Shown here: piece by piece, positions 34,103 to 43,324 of the stretch | Position numbering within the stretch: position 1 is the first letter of the stretch | Layout: each line of letters begins with the position of its first letter | Source: Gammaproteobacteria bacterium | Lineage (GTDB): Bacteria; Pseudomonadota; Gammaproteobacteria; Arenicellales; Arenicellaceae | Length of the DNA: 64,000 bases | Assembly (NCBI GenBank): GCA_013002025.1 | Contig: JABDKW010000021.1 | Span: forward strand, 1-64,000 | Direction of reading: 5' to 3' | Translations under genes and position numbers: made by a program | Notes under the pieces: model-generated | What the model was told of the DNA's origin: nothing | The model's database searches: none | Seen by the model: the letters and a program-made list of their open reading frames with translations, nothing else

Positions 34103-35829
34103 TGGGGTAGGTGCGGAAATACGCGTTGACCTTCCTTGATTGTTTGTAACACCTTGATGTCTTTAATTTTGTCAGGCCCGACAGTCAGGGGATTGCCATC
34201 TACCACCGTAAAATCCGCCAGTTTACCTACCGTGATACTGCCCTTGCGCTGTTCCTCAAAATATTGATAAGCCGCGTCCAGGGTGATGGACTTGAGCGCT
34301 TCATAGGGGGTGGCACGCTGCTCCGGACCCAGCGTTTTGCCGCTACGGGTGGTGCGATTTACCGAGGCCCACATCAAGCGCATCATGTCGGGCGGCACAA
34401 TAGGAGTGTCATTGTGGGTGGTGTATCGTAAACCTTTGTCGGCGCTGCTGCGTAATGGGCTGATACGCTTGGCGCGCTCTTCACCGAACACCGAGTCCCG
34501 ATGCCAATCACCCCAGTAGTAGGTGTGGGCGGAAAAATATGATGGCATGATGTTTTGTTTGAGCATGGCATCAATCTGGTCTTCGCGGGCAGTCTGCGCA
34601 TGAATCATCACCGAGCGACGATCTTTATTGCCATGTAATTCATTGGCCGCGGCGACCGCGTTTATCAGTTGATCGGCGGCCGCATCGCCATTGGCATGCG
34701 CCAGCAAGGGAATATTATTGGCGAAGGCCTTGGCCACGTAATTATTCACCTGCTCGTCTTGCATCGACGGGTAGCCTCGATAATCGGCTTTCTGACCATG
34801 CGGGGGCTCGAGATAGGGTTGGGTTAAAAAGGCCGTTTTGCCCTGCGGGGAACCGTCCAACACCAGCTTCATGCCGCCCACGCGGAAGTGATCGCTGTAC
34901 TCCCTGGAGGTTTTCACCTGATCCAGGTTTTCGCCCAAAAACAGCACGTAGGGAAAGGCCACCATATCCAGATACAGCAGGCCCTTGCCGGCGGCTTCGC
35001 TCATTAATGCCACATCCTCAAGCTGTGCAGCACCATCCTGCACCGTGGTAATGCCGTGAGAGGCGTAATAATTTTGCGCGTTTTGCAGCATGGCCATGCG
35101 TTGTTGCCGGCTCGGTTGAGGAATCTTGGTATACAACGGTTCCATTGCAGTTTCTTCCAGGACGCCATCGGGCTCACGGCTGTCAGGCAGGCGCCGGATA
35201 ATCCCACCTTGCGGGTCATCCATTTCGGCCGTGATACCAGCCAGTTCCAGACACTTGCTGTTGCAACTCATTAAGTGGCCGGATACGTGACGTATCATGA
35301 TGGGGCGGTCGGCGGAGACCTTGTCCAGATCTTCACGCGTAGGGTGGCGGTTCTCGGCCAATAAGGAATCGTCATAGCCCCAGCCGATTATCCAGTGTGG
35401 CTCTGGGGTGTTATCGCGTTGCTGTTCCAGCACCGCCAATAACTCCTGCATGTTATTAACGTTTCCAACCGGTGGCGATGACAAATTGGCGGTGGCCAGG
35501 GTCTGGGCGGTGAAATTGATATGGCCATGGGCATCAATCAAGCCGGGCAACAAGGTGGCGCCCTGCAAGTCTTCAATCATGGCGTTATTGCCGGCCAGCG
35601 ATTCAACATCGGCATGGCTGCCCACTGCGAGAATCAGGCCGTCACGCACCGCCACGGCCTCGGCTTCGGGTTGCTTCTCATCCATAGTTACAATATCCGC
35701 ATTGGTATAGATCACGGTCGCCGGGTCCAGTGGTGCGGGTTCTGCTGCTTGTTCACTTGTCGACGGAGCCGGTTGTTGGTTACAGGCGCTGAAAAACAAC
35801 AGCAATAGGATGAATCCGGATTTATTCAT
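34099..35829 (-). CDS. YtcJ-like amidohydrolase family 3 lipoprotein, paralog
   Basis: 576 residues with lipobox LLFFSAC. Blocks GLIDAHGHINF, LLAHANGDAAADQLI, VMIHAQTAREDQID and TTHNDTPIVPPDMM give the expected metal ligands. HSYF-type positions are replaced by FSAHTYYWGDW, and SITVGKLADFTVVDGNP is the C-terminal signature. It is only moderately like its downstream neighbour, so the duplication is old and the substrates may differ. Both should be anchored in the periplasm or outer membrane. It is the first gene of the pair and is divergent from the nitronate-monooxygenase-like gene. Confidence 0.88.
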   Translation of the reverse strand: MNKSGFILLLLFFSACNQQPAPSTSEQAAEPAPLDPATVIYTNADIVTMDEKQPEAEAVAVRDGLILAVGSHADVESLAGNNAMIEDLQGATLLPGLIDAHGHINFTAQTLATANLSSPPVGNVNNMQELLAVLEQQRDNTPEPHWIIGWGYDDSLLAENRHPTREDLDKVSADRPIMIRHVSGHLMSCNSKCLELAGITAEMDDPQGGIIRRLPDSREPDGVLEETAMEPLYTKIPQPSRQQRMAMLQNAQNYYASHGITTVQDGAAQLEDVALMSEAAGKGLLYLDMVAFPYVLFLGENLDQVKTSREYSDHFRVGGMKLVLDGSPQGKTAFLTQPYLEPPHGQKADYRGYPSMQDEQVNNYVAKAFANNIPLLAHANGDAAADQLINAVAAANELHGNKDRRSVMIHAQTAREDQIDAMLKQNIMPSYFSAHTYYWGDWHRDSVFGEERAKRISPLRSSADKGLRYTTHNDTPIVPPDMMRLMWASVNRTTRSGKTLGPEQRATPYEALKSITLDAAYQYFEEQRKGSITVGKLADFTVVDGNPLTVGPDKIKDIKVLQTIKEGQRVFPHLPQ

Positions 35830-36023
35830 AAATGAGAGAGTATCAATGCGGTGCCTGTTGGGCGCCGGTTGAGTGAATGCGAAATTCGATTATAGAAAGC
35901 TACTTCCCAGATGCAAGGATAGATGCACGGCCAGATACAAGGTAGGCACAAGTACCGATACATTGCGCTGATGTCAGGCTTTGATTAGCATGGCGTTTGT
36001 TATTCAGCAGCATTGCGAACTCA

Positions 36024-36950
36024 ATGGCAACCTCCATACCCGGCTTAAAGCTCCCTTTGATTCAGGCCCCGATGTTTTTAATTTCGGGCCCGCAGATGGT
36101 GATTGCCGCGTGTCAGGCCGGTATCGTGGGTTCGTTTCCCTCACCGAACGCACGCACCGTTGCTGACCTGGATGACTGGTTACAGCAAATCAGCGACGCA
36201 TTATCGGGGCACAAAACCGCCGCCCCTTGGGCGATAAATTTAATTATGCATCGCTCGAATCCGCGTTGGCAGCAAGACCTGGAATTAGCGGTCAAGTATC
36301 GCGCCCCGTTGGTGATCTCCGCATTAGGTAGTCCTAAAGAGGCGGTACAACAAGTGCATGACTACGGCGGTAAAATCTTTGCCGATGTAAATTCGCTCGA
36401 ATTTGCGCGTAAGGCGGCCGACACCGGCGTTGATGGACTGGCGCTGGTTTGCAGTGGGGCAGGTGGGCATACCGGCCAACTGTCACCGTTTGCTTTCGTG
36501 CAGGAAGTGCGCCAGTTCTGGCCGGGAGAGATTATTCTGTCGGGCGCCATCAGCAATGGCAGCGGTATCCTGGCGGCCGAGGCAATGGGCGCCAATTATG
36601 TGTATATGGGTACCCGCTTTATCGCAACCACGGAAAGCATGGCCAGCGAGGATTATCAAAACATGGTGATTGAGGCACAGGCGGGCGATATCGTGTGTTC
36701 CGATGCCATCACCGGTGTGCGCGCCAATTGGTTGCGAGGCAGTTTGCAGCAGGCCGGCTATGACCCTGAAAATATGCCGGCGGCGGCTAATATTGATTTC
36801 GCACAAGCCGCCAGCGACCGCAAACGTTGGCGGGATATCTGGGCGGCCGGGCAGGGCGTCAGCGCCAGCCAGCAACGGCAAAGTATTGAACAGCTCGTGC
36901 AGCAGCTCTATGCTGAGTATCACGAGGCAAAACGACGACTATTAACATGA
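36024..36950 (+). CDS. FMN-dependent nitronate monooxygenase-family oxidoreductase
   Basis: 308 residues from ATG 36024; a TTG at 35997 would add nine residues but neither has a strong ribosome site. The TIM-barrel FMN blocks are LIQAPMFLISGPQMVIAACQAG, written here as LIQAPMFLI and VIAACQAGIVGSF; VCSGAGGHTGQ; ILSGAISNGSGILAAEAMGA; and YVYMGTRFIAT. Members oxidise nitronates or act as enoyl reductases. The four-base overlap (ATGA) with an acyl-CoA ligase gene suggests the real substrate is linked to CoA chemistry. Confidence 0.87.
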   Translation: MATSIPGLKLPLIQAPMFLISGPQMVIAACQAGIVGSFPSPNARTVADLDDWLQQISDALSGHKTAAPWAINLIMHRSNPRWQQDLELAVKYRAPLVISALGSPKEAVQQVHDYGGKIFADVNSLEFARKAADTGVDGLALVCSGAGGHTGQLSPFAFVQEVRQFWPGEIILSGAISNGSGILAAEAMGANYVYMGTRFIATTESMASEDYQNMVIEAQAGDIVCSDAITGVRANWLRGSLQQAGYDPENMPAAANIDFAQAASDRKRWRDIWAAGQGVSASQQRQSIEQLVQQLYAEYHEAKRRLLT

Positions 36951-38644
36951 TCACATCTCCTCAACAGCGCATCGATGACTACACAGCCAAAGGATGGTGG
37001 GGTAACGACACCCTGCACAGCCTGCTTGGCAAGGCGGCGCAGCAATACCCCGAGCGGCTGGCGGTAGCGGACCAACCGAATCGCGCTGCTTTGTGCGACG
37101 GTGAGCCGCTGCGGCTGAGCTTTGCTGAGTTGGACCATGCCTCTGACCGTCTGGCCGAACAACTGCTGACGGCCGGTGTGTCATTGAACGACAAATTGAT
37201 AGTGCAGCTGCCCAATATCGCGGAACTGGTGGTCGTGTATTACGCCGCCAGCAAGCTGGGGGCGGTTTTGTCGCCAGTACCAGTTCAGTACGGCCAGCAT
37301 GAGTTAAATAACATTCGTAATACGCTGGGTGCGCAGCACCTGATCACCACCGCGACATTTCAGGGCAAGACCTTAGCCAAAGCGGCCAGCGAGGCTGGTC
37401 TATCGGTACTCAGTTTTGGCGCTGACTTGCCGGGTGGCACGCAACCCTTGGGTATTGAGCAGCAGCCGGGCGACGTTCCGTTATTGGCCGAACATCGCGC
37501 CGCTCATGGCGACAGCATTGATAATGCCAACCGTATTCTGACCATCTGCTGGACCTCCGGCACCACCGGTACGCCCAAGGGCGTGCCCCGCTCACACAAT
37601 ATGTGGCTGGCAACCACCCATGCCGAGATTGATGCCTGTGATTTTCGTAATGGCGACCTGTTGCTGAATCCGTTTCCGCTGGTAAATATGGCTGCCATCG
37701 GCGGTTTCCTGTTCCCTGCCGCCTTGCAGGCTTGCAGCCTGTTTTTGCATCATCCCCTCGACCCGCCGCTGTACCTGCAGCAATTGCAGAATGAAAAAAT
37801 CACCTTCACCATTGCGCCGCCGGCGCTATTGAATCAATTGGCCAAGTCGCAGGAGATGTGGCAACAATTTGATTTCAGTGCTTTGCGCCGTGTGGGGTCG
37901 GGCTCCGCGCCGTTGGCACCCTGGATGGTAGAAACCTTTGCCCGCGATTACGGCATAGAAGTCATCAATTTTTATGGTTCTAATGAAGGTATTTGCCTGC
38001 TGTCCACTGACCAGACCTCGCCTGAACCAGAGCAACGAGCCACCATGTTTCCGCGCTTGGGCGCAGCCGATATTCCCTGGCAGGGTAATGTGTTTGAATT
38101 CGCCAAGACCCGCGTAATCAGTCTGGAAGATGGCAGCGATATAGAGCAGGCGGGTCAGGCCGGGGAATTGGTAATCGCCGGGCCGACTATTTTTGATGGT
38201 TATTTTCCAGCCACCGACGATGACGATGTGTTCACTGAAGATAGCTATTTTAGAACCGGTGATCTGGTTGAAATTTGCGGCGAACCGGCGCACTACTACC
38301 GTATTACCGGGCGTTGCAAAGACATCATCAATCGCGGCGGTGTAAAAATATCGCCCACTGAAATTGATCGCTTATTGGAGGCCCATCCGGGCCTGGCCGA
38401 AGTAGCCGTGTGTGCCTATGCTGATGCTCGATTGGGGGAGAAGATGTGCGCCTGTGTGGTGCCGACTGACGCGGATCAACCGCCGGCGCTCGATGAGTTG
38501 ACTGCCTATTTGATCGAACAGGGGATTGCGAGTTTTAAATTGCCGGAGCGGCTGGAGCTGTTTGATGCGCTGCCACGCAACCCGATGGGTAAGGTGCTGC
38601 GGTTTCAGTTGCAGGAGGCCGTCGAACAACGACCCGCACCCTAA
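36947..38644 (+). CDS. Acyl-CoA synthetase, aryl/alicyclic-acid type
   Basis: 565 residues. The N-terminal YTAKGWWGNDTLHSLL recalls EntE and cyclohexanecarboxylate-CoA ligase. Core motifs are CWTSGTTGTPKGVPRSH, INFYGSNEGICLL and the hinge YRITGRCKDIINRGGVKISP, with the catalytic C-terminal lysine in NPMGKVLRF. It activates a carboxylic acid as the CoA thioester; an aromatic or alicyclic acid is more likely than a long fatty acid, judged by the N-terminus. It is translationally coupled to the NMO-like gene. Confidence 0.88.
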   Translation: MITSPQQRIDDYTAKGWWGNDTLHSLLGKAAQQYPERLAVADQPNRAALCDGEPLRLSFAELDHASDRLAEQLLTAGVSLNDKLIVQLPNIAELVVVYYAASKLGAVLSPVPVQYGQHELNNIRNTLGAQHLITTATFQGKTLAKAASEAGLSVLSFGADLPGGTQPLGIEQQPGDVPLLAEHRAAHGDSIDNANRILTICWTSGTTGTPKGVPRSHNMWLATTHAEIDACDFRNGDLLLNPFPLVNMAAIGGFLFPAALQACSLFLHHPLDPPLYLQQLQNEKITFTIAPPALLNQLAKSQEMWQQFDFSALRRVGSGSAPLAPWMVETFARDYGIEVINFYGSNEGICLLSTDQTSPEPEQRATMFPRLGAADIPWQGNVFEFAKTRVISLEDGSDIEQAGQAGELVIAGPTIFDGYFPATDDDDVFTEDSYFRTGDLVEICGEPAHYYRITGRCKDIINRGGVKISPTEIDRLLEAHPGLAEVAVCAYADARLGEKMCACVVPTDADQPPALDELTAYLIEQGIASFKLPERLELFDALPRNPMGKVLRFQLQEAVEQRPAP

Positions 38645-38764
38645 ACGCCACTGCCAAGCTATGTAAAACCGCTTTTGCGTGCAATGCAGTAGACGGTACA
38701 CTGACTTAATCAGTTTTCCTCGCCTGCGAGCGAGTTTCAAAATTAGTGTTGGAGTAATTATTAA

Positions 38765-40579
38765 ATGTTAAACAGACCCTTACTTTCCGTCGCCGGATTA
38801 GCTCTACTGGTTTCTTTCAGTACATCCGCAGTCGCCAAGCCTTATTCACCCTATGCCAGCACCGAGGACAGCAAGCGGGTGTTGTGGGGTGATACCCATT
38901 TACACACCACGCTGTCATTGGATGCCCGCGCCTTCGGTGTAGAGCTTGATCAGGAGGCGGCGTATCGATTTGCGCGCGGTGAACAGGTGACCTCGACTCA
39001 TGGTGAGGCCGTAAAGCTGGCGCGGCCGCTGGACTTTTTGGTGGTGTCGGATCATTCCGATGCCATGGGCACCATGGCTGAGATCATCAGCGGCAATGAA
39101 AGTTTTATGACCGACGAAAAAGTGGTCGATTGGAATAAGCGCCTCAATGACACTACCGCCAAAGATATTCTGCAGACCCGCATGGAGGTCATGCGCGCCC
39201 TGACCAATGGCTCGGCGCCGGAAATTTTATTTGATAGCGACTTCTTTGCCACCACCTGGCAAAACTATTTGCAGGTAGCGGATCAGTACAATGAGCCGGG
39301 CCGGTTCACCGCCATGATTGGCTATGAATGGACCTCCTCCGAGGGTGGCGATAATCTGCACCGTAATGTGTTGTATCGCGATGGCGCAGCTAAGGCGGGC
39401 GTTATGTTGCCCTACACCGTCGCAGAAAGTTTTAACCCTGAAGGCCTCTGGGACTGGATGCAACGCTATGAAGATGCCTCGCAGGGGCAAGTGCTGGCGA
39501 TTGCCCACAATGGCAATATCAGCAACGGCATTATGTTCCCCGAGGATAATCCGGTGACTGGCAAACCGCTCAGCGCAGAGTATGCAAAAACCCGCGCCCG
39601 TTGGGAGCCGCTGTATGAAGTAACGCAAATCAAAGGCGATACCGAAACGCACCCAATGTTGTCCCCCAACGACGAATTCGCTGACTACGAGACCTGGGCG
39701 CGCGGTAATTTTGAGGGTGTGCCGAAAACCGATGCAATGATTCCGTTTGAATACGCTCGTGCAGCCCTTACCAGAGGCTTAAGGCTGGACAGTAAGTTGG
39801 GCACTAACCCATATCAGTTTGGCATGATTGGTTCCACCGATAGCCACACCGGTTTGGCCACCGGAGATGAAGATAATTTTTTCGGCAAAATGAGTTATAT
39901 GGAACCCCGGCCGGGCCGCTGGGACGGTGTATTGGGTGATACCGGCGGTCAATTGACCATGGGTTGGGAGCAGACAGCCTCCGGTTATGCGGCGGTGTGG
40001 GCCACTGACAATACCCGCGAGGCCATCTTTGATGCCATGATGCGGCGCGAAACCTACGCCACTACCGGCCCGCGTATGACCGTGCAGTTCGATGCTGTAC
40101 ATGGCAAGCAACAGGTGCCCATGGGTGGCGAATTGGGGCGCAGCCGCAACAGCAAAGCACCTGTGTTTAAAGTCAGCGCCTGGAAAGACCCGCTCAGCGC
40201 CAACCTAGACCGCGTTCAAATTATTAAGGGTTGGGAAAACGCCGACGGCGCAACGCAGGAGAAGGTGTTTAACGTCGTGTGGGCGGGAGACCGTTTTCTG
40301 GATGCCGCGGGCAAGTTGCCGGCCGTGGGCAACACCGTGGATATAAAAACCGCCAGCTATCGCAATAGTATTGGTGCCAGCCAATTAGCGGTTGACTGGC
40401 AGGACCCAGAATTCGATGCCAAACAAAAGGCCTACTACTACGCGCGGGTACTGGAAATTCCGACGCCGCGCTGGGTAGCTTACGACGCAATGCGCTTTAA
40501 CCTTACTATCGATAATCCCGAAGTGCCCCTGATCACGCAGGAGCGCGCCTATACCTCGCCGATCTGGTATACGCCCTGA
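38765..40579 (+). CDS. DUF3604 family exported protein, paralog 1
   Basis: 604 residues with a Sec signal peptide ending near SAVAK. A PHP-like metal site begins with WGDTHLHTTLSLD (His45, His47), continues through VVSDHSDAMG and ends in IGSTDSHTGLA. The C-terminal end AYTSPIWYTP is shared with the second paralog at 50056. DUF3604 proteins are common in marine bacteria; their reaction is not known to me. The metal motifs suggest a hydrolase or phosphoesterase acting in the periplasm. It follows the acyl-CoA ligase gene after 120 bases. Confidence 0.85.
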   Translation: MLNRPLLSVAGLALLVSFSTSAVAKPYSPYASTEDSKRVLWGDTHLHTTLSLDARAFGVELDQEAAYRFARGEQVTSTHGEAVKLARPLDFLVVSDHSDAMGTMAEIISGNESFMTDEKVVDWNKRLNDTTAKDILQTRMEVMRALTNGSAPEILFDSDFFATTWQNYLQVADQYNEPGRFTAMIGYEWTSSEGGDNLHRNVLYRDGAAKAGVMLPYTVAESFNPEGLWDWMQRYEDASQGQVLAIAHNGNISNGIMFPEDNPVTGKPLSAEYAKTRARWEPLYEVTQIKGDTETHPMLSPNDEFADYETWARGNFEGVPKTDAMIPFEYARAALTRGLRLDSKLGTNPYQFGMIGSTDSHTGLATGDEDNFFGKMSYMEPRPGRWDGVLGDTGGQLTMGWEQTASGYAAVWATDNTREAIFDAMMRRETYATTGPRMTVQFDAVHGKQQVPMGGELGRSRNSKAPVFKVSAWKDPLSANLDRVQIIKGWENADGATQEKVFNVVWAGDRFLDAAGKLPAVGNTVDIKTASYRNSIGASQLAVDWQDPEFDAKQKAYYYARVLEIPTPRWVAYDAMRFNLTIDNPEVPLITQERAYTSPIWYTP

Positions 40580-40592
40580 AGGTAACCGTTGC

Positions 40593-40859
40593 CTAGGTGC
40601 GAAAGTTTGCCAGTAGCCGCGTAATGCCATCCAACAGCGAATCAATGGTTGGGTGGTCTTCGCGGTAGTCGTCCAGCAAGCCTTGAATTTGCTCACTTAA
40701 CACCGAGTATTGATCAAAGGTGTCGGGGTACAGTCGTTGCTGCTCCAACGACTCGACAATATCGTCCAGCCTCTGCTGATACTCGGCGTCAACCAGGTCG
40801 GCGCCGCTGCGCTGTTCTTTGAGTTCAGCTAACAGATCGTGTAATTCATTTTCGCTCAT
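40593..40859 (-). CDS. DUF4404-like small protein
   Basis: 88 residues from ATG 40859 (MSENELHDLLAELKEQ); the longer frame to 40955 would reach the start of the divergent gene. The sequence is acidic and helical throughout, with heptad-like leucines (LHDLLAELK, LDDIVESLEQQ, LDGITRLLANF), suggesting a coiled coil. It resembles the short DUF4404 family, whose role is unknown. It is convergent with the DUF3604 gene, 13 bases away. Confidence 0.65.
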   Translation of the reverse strand: MSENELHDLLAELKEQRSGADLVDAEYQQRLDDIVESLEQQRLYPDTFDQYSVLSEQIQGLLDDYREDHPTIDSLLDGITRLLANFRT

Positions 40860-40954
40860 AATCAGTAGTATATACCGCGCCACGAATTTGGCTCTGAAAA
40901 CCGTGTCCGCCGCATTGATTGCCCCGCCCAGCGTGCTACTGCTAAGCTGCACCA

Positions 40955-42280
40955 ATGAGCAAAACCATCATATTTGACGATCTGGCAGCGCCGCAATTTA
41001 CCTGGCAACAGCGCGCTATCCTGTCGCTGGCCGACCAGCGCGAAGTACAACTGGAAATGTACCCGATTCTCAAGGCCGCCAGCGATAGCACTGGCTTGAA
41101 CGACTTCGGGCCGGATGATTTTAAGCAGCGCATGGCAGTGCTGTTGGAAGACTATAACTCGGATGATGAGATGACCAATGTCGGGCGCGGGCAGATGTAT
41201 GAAGATCTGCTGCGCTGCGCCCGCAATCGGCTGTTGATTCAGGAGCGGCTCAATCGCACACCTGATATTGATCAGCTGGCATTGGCACCACCCTTATCGG
41301 TATCGGGGTTGCCACGCTCTGGCACCACGCATCTGGTTAACCTGTTAGCCGCCGACACGCGTTTTCAGTCGTTACCACTGTGGCGGATTCAGGAGCCTTT
41401 TCATGTGTCCGGCCAGGAGCAGGCGACTGTGGGCTTGAAATTTAAGGCGTGGTTGATGCGCACCTTGTTAGGCAGTTCGGACACCGCGCATCGGGACCCT
41501 CGTTATCTACGCTGTTCGTTGCGCTGGTCGGGTATGCAGATTATGGCGCCCAACCTGGCCGCCATGCACCCCATGAACCCCGACCATATTCATGAAGAGC
41601 TGGAATTAATGACTTACGATTTTGCCTCCAATCAGTTTGAATGGACGGCGGTGGTGCCAAAGTATCGAGACTTTTATCTGGCCAGTGATCAAACGCCGCA
41701 TTATGAGTACCTGCTCAGGGTATTAAAACTATTGTCATTGCAGGAGGGCAGTGGTCGGGCATTCGTTCTTAAGTGTGTGCAGAACCCCGAGCAGCTACCG
41801 GCGTTGAAACACATATTGCCAGACGCGACCGCCATTCTCACGCATCGTGACCCGGTTGCGGTGATTCAATCTACCGCGACCATGATTGCCTACGGGCATC
41901 GCATTTTGCGGTCCAAAGTTGACCCGCGCGCGGTGCTGGATTACTGGACCGAACGCTTCGAAAAGTTGCTGCGCGCCTGTGTGCGCGATCGGGAAGTCTG
42001 GCCCGCTGAGCAAAGCCTCGACATAATGTTCCACGAGTTTATGGCCGATCAGCAGGGCACCATCGAGCGCATCTATGAGCATCATGGCCAACGCCACCCC
42101 GACATGCAGCTGACCGCGGCAGCACGTCAGCAGATGGACGATTTTATTGCCAATCATCCGCGCGGCAAGTACGGGCGGGTTAAGTACAAATTGAAAGAAT
42201 ATTTTGGTGTGGATGCAGATCAACTGCGGCAACGCTTCGATTTTTACTTTGATGCCTTTCCGGTCCAGCCGGAGCTGTAA
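40955..42280 (+). CDS. Sulfotransferase-family protein
   Basis: 441 residues. The PAPS-binding P-loop is SGLPRSGTTHLVNLLAAD (Pro120-Arg-Ser-Gly-Thr-Thr125). A 3'-phosphate-binding stretch follows in ILTHRDPVAVIQSTATM. An extra N-terminal domain of about 110 residues and the C-terminal FIANHPRGKYGRVKYKL are typical of the large bacterial Sulfotransfer_3 group. It would transfer sulfate from PAPS to a hydroxyl, but no sulfate-activation genes are present nearby. Divergent from the DUF4404 gene by 95 bases. Confidence 0.87.
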   Translation: MSKTIIFDDLAAPQFTWQQRAILSLADQREVQLEMYPILKAASDSTGLNDFGPDDFKQRMAVLLEDYNSDDEMTNVGRGQMYEDLLRCARNRLLIQERLNRTPDIDQLALAPPLSVSGLPRSGTTHLVNLLAADTRFQSLPLWRIQEPFHVSGQEQATVGLKFKAWLMRTLLGSSDTAHRDPRYLRCSLRWSGMQIMAPNLAAMHPMNPDHIHEELELMTYDFASNQFEWTAVVPKYRDFYLASDQTPHYEYLLRVLKLLSLQEGSGRAFVLKCVQNPEQLPALKHILPDATAILTHRDPVAVIQSTATMIAYGHRILRSKVDPRAVLDYWTERFEKLLRACVRDREVWPAEQSLDIMFHEFMADQQGTIERIYEHHGQRHPDMQLTAAARQQMDDFIANHPRGKYGRVKYKLKEYFGVDADQLRQRFDFYFDAFPVQPEL

Positions 42281-42376
42281 TCCCGTTAGTCGGGTTAGTG
42301 TCCCTGGCGGATTGGCTCAAAACATTTTTAATGCAGGCGTCGCTCAAGCATAATGTCGCGTCACCCAGGAGGCAGC

Positions 42377-43264
42377 ATGTACAACACGATTAAATACGAA
42401 GTCGAGCAGTCGATTTTAACCATCACCCTCAATCGCCCTGAACAAATGAATGCGTTCACGGTGAAAATGGCCAATGAGTTGATCGAAGCCTTTGAAACCG
42501 CCAGCGCCGACGATGCGGTGCGCGCCATTGTAGTCACCGGAGCCGGCAAAGCATTTTGCGCTGGTATGGACTTGAACCAATCCGAACACGGTTTTGATTC
42601 CTCTAATGTGTTTGGTCTCAATGAAGACTTACAGCCCACCATGGACGATATGCACAATCGTCTGGACGACCCCGAGATCAAGCACGGTGTTAGAGACACT
42701 GGCGGGCGGGTGAACCTGGCGATTTACGATTGCACCAAACCAATCATCGCTGCGATTAACGGTGCGGCGGTCGGTATCGGCGCAACCATGACCTGCGCCA
42801 TGGATATACGATTTGCTTCGGAGCGAGCCAGAGTCGGTTTTGTGTTCAATAAAATCGGCATCACTCCGGAAGCCTGTTCAAGCTGGTTTTTACCAAAAAT
42901 CGTGGGTATTTCACGGGCGTTGGAGTGGACCTACACCGGTGATATTTTGTCCGGCGATGAGCTGCTAAACGCAAATTTCGTCAAGGCGGTGGTGCCGGAA
43001 GAAGAGTTGCTCGATCAGGCCTATGCTCTAGCCCGAAAAATTGCAAAACATAGCCCGGTATCGATCGCCCTGACGCGGCAAATGATGTATCGAAATAGTG
43101 CCGAAGACCATCCACTGGCCGCTCACAAGGTGGATTCACTGGCAATATTCTATGCCAGCCAGGTTGACGGCAAGGAGGGCATCGATGCTTTTCTGAATAA
43201 GCGCGAGGCCAATTTCACTCAAAAAGTATCGACCGATATGCCGGATTTCTACCCTTGGTGGTAG
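42377..43264 (+). CDS. Enoyl-CoA hydratase/isomerase (crotonase family)
   Basis: 295 residues from ATG 42377, fixed by AGGAGG at 42368-42373; an upstream ATG at 42353 lacks a site. LTITLNRPEQMNAFT and VVTGAGKAFCAGMDLNQ are the crotonase start and first oxyanion hole; INGAAVGIGATMTCAMD is the second. The C-terminal region carries FVKAVVPEEELLDQA. A long insertion (about residues 68-112) and the aromatic end DFYPWW are unusual for simple hydratases. It is likely to hydrate or isomerise an unsaturated acyl-CoA. The NMO-like gene follows after 60 bases. Confidence 0.9.
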   Translation: MYNTIKYEVEQSILTITLNRPEQMNAFTVKMANELIEAFETASADDAVRAIVVTGAGKAFCAGMDLNQSEHGFDSSNVFGLNEDLQPTMDDMHNRLDDPEIKHGVRDTGGRVNLAIYDCTKPIIAAINGAAVGIGATMTCAMDIRFASERARVGFVFNKIGITPEACSSWFLPKIVGISRALEWTYTGDILSGDELLNANFVKAVVPEEELLDQAYALARKIAKHSPVSIALTRQMMYRNSAEDHPLAAHKVDSLAIFYASQVDGKEGIDAFLNKREANFTQKVSTDMPDFYPWW

Positions 43265-43324
43265 TGGGCCGTAGCTGAATCAGAGTATTTAATAAAAAAC
43301 CTTAACCGATTACAAAAAACACAG

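Noticed and set aside
38700-38714. ACTGA-N5-TCAGT inverted repeat before the first DUF3604 gene
   Set aside because: The arms are only five bases, too short to stand out from chance.
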